Positions 45,308-54,391 of a stretch of DNA of 64,000 nucleotides are shown piece by piece. The notes under the pieces are model-generated. The model saw only the letters and a list, made by a program, of their open reading frames with translations. It did not search any database and was not told the DNA's origin. Each line of letters opens with the position of its first letter. Position 1 is the first letter of the stretch. This DNA comes from CAZGZD01 sp964530005 (GTDB lineage: Bacteria; Patescibacteriota; Microgenomatia; UBA1406; GWC2-37-13): the NCBI GenBank assembly GCA_964530005.1, contig CAZGZD010000002.1, positions 5,282-69,281 of the forward strand. The letters are read 5' to 3'. Made by a program: the position numbers and the translations under genes.

Positions 45308-45314
45308 TTGAGGC
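45290..45314. promoter_or_regulatory. Inverted repeat over the efflux promoter, possible operator
   Basis: GCCTCAA at 45290-45296 and TTGAGGC at 45308-45314 form a perfect 7-bp inverted repeat with an 11-base spacer holding the -10 box TATACT. Its position over the -10 element and transcription start, in the region between divergent genes, is what a repressor operator looks like. No regulator gene is adjacent, so the binding protein is unknown. Confidence 0.4.
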
Positions 45315-45317
45315 CTT

Positions 45318-46757
45318 ATGAAGAAAAATATAGGACGTTTTCTAAAAAAACTTAAGGGTCGCGGACAAAAAACCAAGACATATTTGCTGACTCATCTTAA
45401 TAAACGTCCATTTGAAAGCTTTTTTGTGATACTTGGACTTGTTGTCATTCTTATAGTACTAAGCAACATACTCAATTTTCTTCCTAAAAAAGAAGCAGCG
45501 CAACCAGCTACACCAGCCAAACACGTCAATATATACCAGATTGGGAGTGCACCACGCCTTTCTGTACAAGCTCAGATCGAAAAATCAGGTGTGATTCATA
45601 TCACGGCACTTACAAGTGGTGTCGTACAAGCCATATATAAGCCCGTGGGAGAGAAGTTTACAAAAGGCGAAGTGCTTATTTCGCTCGCATCCAACTATCA
45701 AGGAGGAAGCGCACCGAGCCTTCAAAGGCAACTTGCCCAGACTCAATACAATAATGCCGTAGACACCTATCAGCTCCAAAAAGACATTATCCAAAAACAA
45801 CGAGAGGCAGCTGACAAGACAGATGTAAATGCTGACGATCTTCGCTCAATCACCGACAAATCAATTGGGGAGACCAAAGACCTCATCGCGCTTAATGATG
45901 ACATTATCAAAGCGCTCGATGAAGATATCGCCACAGCCATCGATGATGATGCTGCTCAAGCTGCAAAGCGCCAAAAACAACAATTTGTAGCTTCCAATAA
46001 TGCCGCGCGGCAAGCTCTTCGCTCTGCTGAGTATCAGGCATCGGGCGACAAGGCTCCAGCCAATCTCTCAGATATTCAAAAAGACACAGTGCTCAAACAG
46101 CTTGATCTTCAGGAAAAAATGCTGAGTCTCAACCGTGAAGTAAGTCGAATTCAGGTGCAGATAGCGCAGGTAAATGAGGCGATGTTTCACCCAGCAGCAC
46201 CATTTGCTGGAAGTGTGCAACGAGTTTTTGTCAAGGAAGGCACTGCTGTCTCGCCAGGTGACGAACTCATGATTCTCAGCCAGGAAGAAGAATCGGATCC
46301 AATCACGGCAGTCGCTTACGTATCGGCCGATGTAGCCCGAAAAGTCTCCAAACTTGAGCAAAGTACTATTCATATAGACGACAAAGTAAGCTTCACAAGC
46401 TATCCCGCATACGTTACACAAGATGCTGTACAAGGCACGCTATATGGCGTATATTTCAATATTCCTGATAATTACATCGCAGCTGTCACTGAAAAGGGAT
46501 ACATAAGGATTGATCTTCCGATAGGGTATGTGGATAGCGCTTCACTCACACCGTATGTACCGATAGATGCCATCTATCAGACCAAAAGTCAAAATTACAT
46601 CTTTGTCGTCCAGGACAATAAAGCGTCCAGTCGCAAAGTAGAACTCGGACCAGTATATGGAAATTATGTCGAGGTAACGCGTGGGCTTAAAAATGAAGAT
46701 ATGGTCATTCTGAATCGTACCGTCATCGAAGGAGACGCGGTCATTGTCAATCGCTAA
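45318..46757 (+). CDS. Membrane-fusion (adaptor) protein of an RND efflux system
   Basis: A 479-residue HlyD-type adaptor. After an N-terminal cytoplasmic stretch there is one helix (FFVILGLVVILIVLSNIL), then a first beta-barrel/lipoyl half (QAQIEKSGVIHITALTSGVVQAIY ... GEVLISLAS), a long coiled coil (about 140-260, rich in Gln/Asp/Ala) and the second lipoyl half ending MFHPAAPFAGSVQRVFVKEGTAVSPGDELM. A C-terminal barrel region closes with NEDMVILNRTVIEGDAV. The adaptor links the inner-membrane pump to the rest of the envelope. It starts ten bases after a promoter -10 box and is followed 11 bp later by the permease. Confidence 0.87.
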   Translation: MKKNIGRFLKKLKGRGQKTKTYLLTHLNKRPFESFFVILGLVVILIVLSNILNFLPKKEAAQPATPAKHVNIYQIGSAPRLSVQAQIEKSGVIHITALTSGVVQAIYKPVGEKFTKGEVLISLASNYQGGSAPSLQRQLAQTQYNNAVDTYQLQKDIIQKQREAADKTDVNADDLRSITDKSIGETKDLIALNDDIIKALDEDIATAIDDDAAQAAKRQKQQFVASNNAARQALRSAEYQASGDKAPANLSDIQKDTVLKQLDLQEKMLSLNREVSRIQVQIAQVNEAMFHPAAPFAGSVQRVFVKEGTAVSPGDELMILSQEEESDPITAVAYVSADVARKVSKLEQSTIHIDDKVSFTSYPAYVTQDAVQGTLYGVYFNIPDNYIAAVTEKGYIRIDLPIGYVDSASLTPYVPIDAIYQTKSQNYIFVVQDNKASSRKVELGPVYGNYVEVTRGLKNEDMVILNRTVIEGDAVIVNR

Positions 46758-46768
46758 ATAAAACTCTC

Positions 46769-49700
46769 ATGAAAGACCCGAAATCCTCCTATTTAAGCAC
46801 TATGAAGTTTGACCCCAAACTTCTTAAGTCTTGGCATGCCAAATATCTTCGCAATATAAGACTCCCAATTCTCCTGACGATCTCAATTATTATGGTGGGT
46901 ATCTATGCACTTATCACAATACCGCGTAGGCTTAATCCTGAGATCAAGATCCCGATTGTGGTTGTCAACACTTCGCTTCCTGGAGCAAATCCCGAGGATG
47001 TAGAGTCGCTCCTCACTGATCCTCTTGAACGTGCTGTATCAAGCGTTGATGGAATTGACACCCTCGCCTCAACATCTCAAAATGGCAACTCGTCATTAAG
47101 TCTGCAGTTCCTCTCGACCGTAAATACTGATAAAGCCAGATCCGACGTGCAGGCAGCTGTAGATACCGTGTCAGATCTACCCGAAGATGCGACCACACCA
47201 CGTGTTCGTAGTGTGGATTTTGAAGATCAACCCGTCTGGACATTTGCCGTCACAACACGTCGCGATATCGCTTCACTTATGCGATTTTCAGACATCTTAA
47301 AAGACGCGCTTGAGGATACCTCTAAGGTCGATCGAGTTGTGACATCGGGACTAGACGCCCAAGACATTGAGGTCATTATAGATACTGAGAAAATACACGA
47401 GCTAAATATCAATCCAACTACTGTGGCCCAATTAGTTCAAGGCGCAGTCAACTCATATCCAGCTGGCAACATATCCTCAAGCGATTCTTCATTTGCACTC
47501 ACTATAAATCGAGATATCAACTCTGTCGAAGATATCAGAAATCTCAATATTCAAGTCAAAGACACCACAGTCCGGCTTGGAGATANNNNNNNNNNNNNNN
47601 NNNNNNNNNNNNNNNNNNNNNNNNNNNNNNNNNNNNNNNNNNNNNNNNNNNNNNNNNNNNNNNNNNNNNNNNNNNNNNNNNNNNNGATATCAGAAATCTC
47701 AATATTCAAGTCAAAGACACCACAGTCCGGCTTGGAGATATTGCCCAAATAGTCGAGAGAAATAAAAGTGGCCAACAAGACACCTATATCGCGCGCTCAG
47801 GCCACAATCCCGCTCGCACAGTACAATTTTTTGTCTATAAGAAGAAAGGGTCCAATATCGACGCTTCATATAAAGATGCCAGGAGCACAGTCGACAAAAT
47901 ATTAAATCAATACCACGGGCAGTTTGAGGTGACCACAGTCCTCAATACGGCGGATGAAATCACGACTCAGTTCACTGAGCTTTTTGGAGATTTTCAAACC
48001 ACAGTCATTCTTGTATTTATTCTTTTATTTGTTTTCTTGGGTCTCAGGCAAGCAATCATAGCATCAATCACTGTGCCCCTTACTTTTCTCGCTTCTTTTG
48101 CAATCATCAACGCACTTGGCCTGACGCTTAATTTTCTGACAACATTCTCATTCTTACTATCTTTAGGACTTTTGATTGACGATACAATCGTCACCGTTGC
48201 CGCCATGACGAGGTACCATCGAACAGGCAATTTCACTCCATATGAGACGGGCGTCGTCGTCTGGCGCGACTTCATAGTCCCTCTGTGGTCAACAACAATC
48301 ACGACAATCTGGGCCTTCGTACCGCTACTCTTATCAACCGGCATCATCGGTGAATTTATCAAGTCAATCCCCATCGTCGTCACAACGACGATGCTTTCGT
48401 CAACGACTATTGCCGTCTTTATCACCATGCCTCTTATGATTATATTTTTGAAACCTCAGTTTCCACGACGAGTAAAAATATTGTTGGGCGTACTTGCCAT
48501 ACTTGCCTATATATCATGCCTCGTCCTCTTCCTTCCCAAGAATATTGTTCTTCCTTTTGCCGTCATCGCCTCGTGTCTTTTACTTTTTATCACCTACCAC
48601 ATACGCCGCGAGATTGCCCAAAAATACAAGCAGACTATAGACTCCAACAAAAAGTTTGAAAAGTTCATGGGGCGCGCACGCTCGTATGTAGATCACGGGG
48701 TCATCAATATCGAAGTTGTGAGTCGCCGATATCGCCTGGTGATAGATCGAATTTTGAGGTCATCTAAGGCGCGTACTCGTGTGATTGTCGCAATTGCAAT
48801 CTTTACGGTAGTTGCATACCTTCTTGTGCCACTTGGACTTGTCAAAAATGAATTCTTCCCCAAGCAAGAAGCAGATCTTATGTATGTTGGTATAGATATG
48901 CCAGCCGGAACACGAGCCCAAGTAGTTGAAGATGAGATGTTGCGATTTCTCAGCGAGCTTCGTCGTGACAAAAAGATCGAATACATAGTTGGGGAGATTG
49001 GACAATCAATCGGTGGAGATGGCGATCGAGCTCCAGATCCAGACGCAATCCTCTATACAGTCCATCTTCCCAAAGAAGGCGTGCGAAAATTTAGCTCTCT
49101 TGATTTTGCTGAAGAACTTCGCACAAAATACAAAAATTACAGCCAGGGCGTCTTTTCCGTTGTTGAGCTCTCAGGTGGACCACCAGCAGGTAGCGATGTA
49201 CAGATCAAGCTTATCGGCCGTGACCTTGGCGTACTTGACTCATATGCTAGTCAGGTGGTTGGCTACTTAAAAAAGCAAAAAGGCCTCACCAATGTTGATA
49301 AATCGCTCAAACAAGGTACAAGCAAGGTAGTATTTGAACCCGACAAGACAAAGCTCGCCTCAGAGGGAATTACTATAAATCAGATAGGGCTTTGGCTTCG
49401 AACATATGCTAGCGGATTTGTACTTGATACCGTACAGTTTGGCGATGTTGAGCGAGATATTGTGCTTCGTACCAATGCCTATGATGATCAATCTCTTGAG
49501 GCGCTCTCAAATATACAGATCCCAGCACAAAGCGGGGCAGTACCACTCCTATCGCTTGGTAAACTTCGAGTTGAGGCTAATCCAACAGCCATCACTCGAG
49601 AGGACCAAAAACGCACTATTTCAGTATCCGCAACAGCCGCCAAAGGCACATCAGCAGCAGATGCAAATGCTAATCTTATTAAATATGTAAAATCACTCAA

Positions 49701-50265
49701 CCTACAGTCTGGCTACAGCTACGCTACTGGTGGCGCAAATGAGGAGAACCAAAAGTCTGTGCAGTCAATTCTTATGGCAATGGTACTATCATTTCTTCTT
49801 ATTATGATCACCATGGTGCTTGAGTTTGGATCTTTTCGCCAGGCACTTATCTCTATGATGCTCATTCCCATATCAACAGCCAGTGTATTCTATATCTTCG
49901 CACTCACTCATACGCCGCTCTCATTTGCTGCGCTCATTGGTATTCTTGCACTTTTTGGAATAGTGGTCACGCATGCGATTGTTGTCATTGAAAAAATCAA
50001 TGAGAATAGAGCTCATGGATTATCACTTCGCGATGCAATCACCGATGCTGCGGCAAATCGACTTGAGCCAGTACTTCTTACATCATTCGCCACAATCGTG
50101 GGGCTTCTACCTATTACCATTGCCGACCCATTCTGGCGGGGCTTGGGTGGAGCTATCATCGCCGGGCTTTTATTTTCAGGGCTTATCAAGCTTTTCTTTG
50201 TCCCAGTCCTGTACTACAATTTTTTCGTGGAGCAGGATAAAAAGAAAGTAAGACGCACGCTTTGA
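46769..50265 (+). CDS. RND-family efflux permease (AcrB-like), split by an assembly gap
   Basis: Two pieces of one permease: 46769-47585 encodes the N-terminus (helix PILLTISIIMVGIYALIT, then the first porter part with SLPGANPEDVESLLTDPLERAV) and 47686-50265 the rest (helices VILVFILLFVFLGLRQAI and later, GLLIDDTIVTVA with the proton-relay Asp pair, and the C-terminal helices SFLLIMITMVLEFG through GLIKLFFVPVLYY). The 55 bases before the gap are identical to the 55 after it. Deleting one copy plus the 100 N removes 155 bases and rejoins the two parts in one frame, giving a 1113-residue protein, the normal RND size. Fine-scale function and substrate are unknown. Confidence 0.9.
47531..47585 (+). 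repeat. 55-base contig-end duplicate, left copy
   Basis: Identical over its full length to 47686-47740. The identical run ends exactly at the N run on one side and starts exactly at it on the other, which is what happens when two contigs that overlap by 55 bases are placed end to end. The right copy is to be read as the same genomic bases. Confidence 0.9.
47586..47685. other. Scaffold gap of 100 N
   Basis: Exactly 100 unknown bases, the usual arbitrary gap size, inside the RND permease gene. Because the flanks repeat each other over 55 bases, the true gap length is probably minus 55, so no sequence is missing. Confidence 0.98.
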
Positions 50266-50294
50266 TCCACATCTAATTGCTACACTATACACAT

Positions 50295-50834
50295 ATGATC
50301 TATGTAGCCCTACTTCGCGGAATTAATGTCGGGGGAAATCGGAAAGTTGAGATGGTTAGGTTAAAGACCACCTTCGAATCCCTTGGTTTCACAGATGTGA
50401 AAACCTATATCAACTCGGGCAATGTAATCTTTAAGACAAATAACGATTCAGTACCCGATATCGTTGACGAAGTAGAGGTGGGGATAGAGCGGGATTTTGG
50501 CTTCAGAGTGCATGTTGTGGTGCGCGACTTACCAAGTATTCAGGAGATCGACAAAATTGTCCCCAAGTCCTGGACCAATGATACAAATATGAAGACAGAC
50601 GTAATGTTTTTATGGGAAGAAATTGATAACCCTGATATTGTGAAAAAGATTGTAATAAAGCCAGAAATCGAGTCGGTGCAGTATGTGAAGGGCACGCTAC
50701 TTTGGAATTTAGATCGCAAGAATGTGACGAAAAGCGGAATGCTGAAAATCGTGGGGACAGATCTATACAAGAAAATGACAGTTCGAAATATCAATACACT
50801 GCGCCGCCTTAAAATACTTATGGAAGATCTCTAA
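50295..50834 (+). CDS. DUF1697 family protein
   Basis: A 179-residue protein from ATG 50295 (the frame reaches 50277). MIYVALLRGINVGGNRKVEM at the start, followed by FESLGFTDVKTYINSGNVIF and the later EKM...RNINTLRRLKIL segment, is the DUF1697 signature. Members are about 180 residues, soluble, with an alpha/beta fold of unknown role, widespread in bacteria and often adjacent to nothing in particular. It begins 29 bp after the permease and may be a passenger of that transcript. Confidence 0.9.
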   Translation: MIYVALLRGINVGGNRKVEMVRLKTTFESLGFTDVKTYINSGNVIFKTNNDSVPDIVDEVEVGIERDFGFRVHVVVRDLPSIQEIDKIVPKSWTNDTNMKTDVMFLWEEIDNPDIVKKIVIKPEIESVQYVKGTLLWNLDRKNVTKSGMLKIVGTDLYKKMTVRNINTLRRLKILMEDL

Positions 50835-50850
50835 ATGCTTCTCTTCTCCT

Positions 50851-51435
50851 TTAACTTGAAAAGCCTGGTATTTTTAGTACTTGATTCGCAATTAGATTGA
50901 GTATAAATACGGCCGACAAAGTAAAAATAAGACCAATGATCGCAGATTGAAGTAGTCTTTTGCCGTAATCTACCCGCTCAGCTCTATCTTGAGACGTGAT
51001 GAGTATAAAGGACGCATAGAAGATGTAAAATGTCGATATTATTCCAACAGTTCCAAATATCAAGTTTAATAAAGGCTGCACAAGACTCAAAGCAGCTCCA
51101 CCTCCTGTAAATCCACCCACATCAGTCTTGATACACCCAATCATCGTAAAATAGCGGCCAGTACGAGGTGCAGGGGGGATTTTTGTTGTAGCATCTATCT
51201 CAATTGTCTTATTGCTTTCCGGACTTGATTCTCCAATTGAGGGATAAAGGCACTTTCTGCATTGCTCCCAATTTTGAGGAATTTGCAATTTTACACCCTT
51301 TGACTCTTTGCAATACCCACACGCATCACATGTCACCGTCTGCTGGGCAAAAGCGGGTGCAGTACGACCCGCGGACAAAAATAAAAAAAGACCAATAAGT
51401 ACAAGAAAAAATGTTCGCACCTTTATTTTATTCAT
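50851..51435 (-). CDS. VirB2/TrbC-like two-helix membrane protein with cysteine-rich ectodomain
   Basis: A 194-residue protein with a signal peptide (FFLVLIGLFLFLSAG, cut after AFA), an ectodomain of about 70 residues with CDACGYC and CRKC pairs and another Cys at about 101, and two C-terminal helices (LLNLIFGTVGIISTFYIFYA and SAIIGLIFTLSAVFILNLIA) separated by TSQDRAERVDYGKRLLQ. This two-helix hairpin with a charged loop is the layout of VirB2/TrbC pilin-like proteins of type IV secretion and common in CPR genomes. It is divergent from the VirB6-like gene across a 115-bp region with a 10-bp inverted repeat. Confidence 0.6.
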   Translation of the reverse strand: MNKIKVRTFFLVLIGLFLFLSAGRTAPAFAQQTVTCDACGYCKESKGVKLQIPQNWEQCRKCLYPSIGESSPESNKTIEIDATTKIPPAPRTGRYFTMIGCIKTDVGGFTGGGAALSLVQPLLNLIFGTVGIISTFYIFYASFILITSQDRAERVDYGKRLLQSAIIGLIFTLSAVFILNLIANQVLKIPGFSS

Positions 51436-51469
51436 ATATTTTTTATATTAATCGCCATAAATAATATGT

Positions 51470-51497
51470 GTAAATTTGCATATTCCAGCAAATTTAC
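51470..51497. promoter_or_regulatory. Perfect 10-bp inverted repeat between divergent VirB-like genes, possible operator
   Basis: GTAAATTTGC (51470-51479) and GCAAATTTAC (51488-51497) are exact reverse complements with an 8-base spacer. It lies midway between the VirB2-like start (51435, minus) and the VirB6-like start (51551, plus), in a very AT-rich stretch with several TATA-like boxes on both strands, among them TATAAA at 51500-51505. The position fits a shared operator controlling both directions. Function is inferred from position and symmetry. Confidence 0.5.
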
Positions 51498-51550
51498 TGT
51501 ATAAATACTATACTGTATTTTATATATAAATATACCATTTACTGACTCAA

Positions 51551-54343
51551 ATGAAATCATTTCGACTGTTTTTGTATTTAGCCCTTCTACTTGCTGTCGG
51601 TGTTTTTTTCTTTAATCCTCAGAATATATTTGCTCAATCAGACACAAGTGGAGCCAGTTTTAGCGACACAAATAATGAGCCAGTTGAGCCACCGCCAATT
51701 CAACAACCATTCGTTGCTGCTCCTCAAAATTTTTTCCCCGCTCCAGTAACACCTTCTGCAGCCCCAACTTGTAAAGCAGATGGCCAGAATTGCGTCCAAC
51801 CAGGTGGCAACTGTTGCTCAAAAGTATGCACGGCCGGCAAGTGCGGAGCACCGCAGGTGGCAGCGGCAACAGGAGTGACGACAAGTGCTCCAGTTTCGAC
51901 AGCGGCACCAGTGGAGCAATATCAGCAATGTAGCAAAAATGCAGGCTGTCCAAAAAGTCTTGACGCTTTGTATAAATCAAGGGGAGAAAAATGCGCGTCC
52001 TCGCTTACTGAATTTCAAAGCGACCCAGTCAAATCACATTTTTGGATCGAGGACCCAGAAATCACAGCACTTGGTAAGTCCTCCGAACGTGGTCGACAAT
52101 TTTTGAACTGGACACTGACAAGCAATGCCATAGACAACAGTATTCTACTTAAACAGATTTGGGCGAATATGCGCAATATCGCATTCATACTCATCATTCT
52201 TGTCGTGGCTCTTATGGGTATTGGGATTATAATCGGACAGCGAGCTAACTTTAATATTGGTGTGAACTTATGGTCAACTGGCCTAAGAATTGGCGGTGTG
52301 CTTTTGTATATCGTATTTTCGGCAACTATCGTCTTAATATTAATTCAGCTATCGGAGCTTCTTATGCGTCTTTTTGCCGATTCCTTAAGTGCAAAAAATC
52401 TACTTAATATATTTTTTGGAGGATCAGGTGGTGTCGATAATTACACTAAATTCCAGGGATGCCGGGATCTTAATATCCGAATGGTAGAGTCAATAAAGAT
52501 GGAAACATTTTTAATCAAAGCTACAAACATATCCTATTACACATTAGCCTCTTTGCTTCTTGCACGAAAAATATTATTGTGGTTTCTGCTTTTTGTCTCA
52601 CCATTTTTAGGCCTTTTGCTTCCATTTCGTATACTTCGCGGAATTGCTGTAATCTGGATTGAAGTATTTTTTCAATGGCTTTTTTATGGACCATTAGTCG
52701 CATTATTTTTGGCAGGGACAGCATTCCTTTGGAAATTCGGCATTCCCTTTATTTTTGACTTTTCGCAAACTGGCACGGTGAAGGGATACGTATTCCCCAC
52801 AGCAATTAACATCATAATAGGTGGTCCAGGACAAGTATTGTCTGCCCTAAATAACGCAAATAATGTAGATACTTTTGTCGAATATGTGATTACCCTTATC
52901 ATGCTTTGGGGGGTAATAATTTTTCCGTGGTGGCTACTTCGACGAATCAGAGATCATGGCAATGGAGTACTTGACGCAATCAAAAACATCCTACTTGCTA
53001 TAAACGGCTCATTTCGATCGGACAAATCGCCCCAACAGCCACTCTCACCGAGTGCATTGACGTGGTCGGCGCCTACTGCCCGCACACTCTCAAAAGATAA
53101 GCAGACTACATCGACTGTGCGTTTTGAGAACATGGAAGACATTAAAAAAGCAACAACAAGTGATATCGCCTCTACCTTAAATTTCAGTGCACGATCAATA
53201 CAAGATATTGCTCGAGTCGAGACAGACCAAAGCGCAAGTAATGCATATGCTGTCAACTTCCAAAACCTGAAAAATCCGATGAAAGCTGAGACGACGACAG
53301 AGCGCGTGAAGTATACAAGCATAAGATCAGAGCTCGAAGCTCGAGCGAATAAAAACGATATGGAGGCAAGCCATCTCTTGTCTGGCCTGTCTCCTGAGGT
53401 TCAAAGCCAAAAAATTCTATCAACCATTACATACAAAGCACCCGTTCAGATCTCATTATCCTCAGATCAGATAAATGCGATCGGTCGAAGTGTGGCCCAA
53501 AATTATGTGATTATCCAGTCACTTTTCCACAAGACCAACGTGTCTGAGGATAAGATCAAAAAACTTCTTGAAGTACTGAGTCAACACTCACAAGATCCAG
53601 ATAAAGAAAAAGTAAAATCGACGGCTGAGCGAGAAGTGGGAGTAAGCCGAGCTGATATCGACAAAGTTTCAGGAGAGCTTAAGGAAATACTCGCAAAGCC
53701 CAGCGAAAACATTATGACTGCAATTGAACTGATTGGCCGAGAACACGGGCTCTCTCAATCCGATGTTCTTGCGGCGCTTAGAATGATCGTACCCGATACT
53801 CAAAGCGTAAGTGAAGAGGGGCCAGATAAGTTCATCGATATTTCAAAAGCCGTGGCAATTGAAGATTATGAAGCAGTGCGTGCTATGTGGGTCAACCACT
53901 ACGAAAAAGGAGAGATCCCAACCACCCCAGATATACATAATCGAGCCGAATGGATAGAAAAAGACGTAGCATTCCTCACTAATACCCTCAACAAGCTTAT
54001 GTCTGACAATCTCGCATATAAGACAGCAGGCCTTGCTGATGTGTCCCAAATTCTACCAATCTTTCTTATCAACAATTTCAAAGGAGATGAGCTATTGGCC
54101 TATCTGAAAGCCAAGCTTGAGGCAGCCCGCCAAGTAGGGCATCAGTTGACGACCGAGGAGAGTATCAAAAAACAGCTTGCGGCAGCAAGTGAGGAGTTTG
54201 TTGATGTAGCCACCCCTCACACGGACGAAAAAAAGAAAGAAATGACGACAGAAGAAGCAATTGATGAGAATGACACATCCAACTCGACTCATGACTCAGC
54301 ACTTGATGCTATTGTCAAAAAACTCACAGAGGATAAAAAGTAA
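51551..54343 (+). CDS. VirB6/TrbL-like polytopic membrane protein with cysteine-rich module
   Basis: A 930-residue protein. A signal helix (FLYLALLLAVGVFFF) is followed by a Pro-rich linker, a small cysteine module with Cys at 74, 81, 88, 89, 93 and 98 (C-x6-C-x6-CC-x3-C-x4-C), and helices at about 209-229, 245-270, 325-357, 360-393 and 443-463. A long hydrophilic C-terminus of about 450 residues, with QQPLSPSALTWSAPT at its start, is probably cytoplasmic. The order of signal, helices and large tail resembles VirB6/TrbL channel proteins of type IV secretion systems. It is read from the same intergenic region as the VirB2-like gene. Confidence 0.6.
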   Translation: MKSFRLFLYLALLLAVGVFFFNPQNIFAQSDTSGASFSDTNNEPVEPPPIQQPFVAAPQNFFPAPVTPSAAPTCKADGQNCVQPGGNCCSKVCTAGKCGAPQVAAATGVTTSAPVSTAAPVEQYQQCSKNAGCPKSLDALYKSRGEKCASSLTEFQSDPVKSHFWIEDPEITALGKSSERGRQFLNWTLTSNAIDNSILLKQIWANMRNIAFILIILVVALMGIGIIIGQRANFNIGVNLWSTGLRIGGVLLYIVFSATIVLILIQLSELLMRLFADSLSAKNLLNIFFGGSGGVDNYTKFQGCRDLNIRMVESIKMETFLIKATNISYYTLASLLLARKILLWFLLFVSPFLGLLLPFRILRGIAVIWIEVFFQWLFYGPLVALFLAGTAFLWKFGIPFIFDFSQTGTVKGYVFPTAINIIIGGPGQVLSALNNANNVDTFVEYVITLIMLWGVIIFPWWLLRRIRDHGNGVLDAIKNILLAINGSFRSDKSPQQPLSPSALTWSAPTARTLSKDKQTTSTVRFENMEDIKKATTSDIASTLNFSARSIQDIARVETDQSASNAYAVNFQNLKNPMKAETTTERVKYTSIRSELEARANKNDMEASHLLSGLSPEVQSQKILSTITYKAPVQISLSSDQINAIGRSVAQNYVIIQSLFHKTNVSEDKIKKLLEVLSQHSQDPDKEKVKSTAEREVGVSRADIDKVSGELKEILAKPSENIMTAIELIGREHGLSQSDVLAALRMIVPDTQSVSEEGPDKFIDISKAVAIEDYEAVRAMWVNHYEKGEIPTTPDIHNRAEWIEKDVAFLTNTLNKLMSDNLAYKTAGLADVSQILPIFLINNFKGDELLAYLKAKLEAARQVGHQLTTEESIKKQLAAASEEFVDVATPHTDEKKKEMTTEEAIDENDTSNSTHDSALDAIVKKLTEDKK

Positions 54344-54391
54344 TACCTGCAATCTTGACATCAACCAGCCATATTGTATATATTAATATAC

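Noticed and set aside
46769..47752. RND permease as two truncated genes or a pseudogene
   Set aside because: The frame change is fully explained by 100 N plus a 55-base duplicated contig end; removing 155 bases restores one continuous gene.
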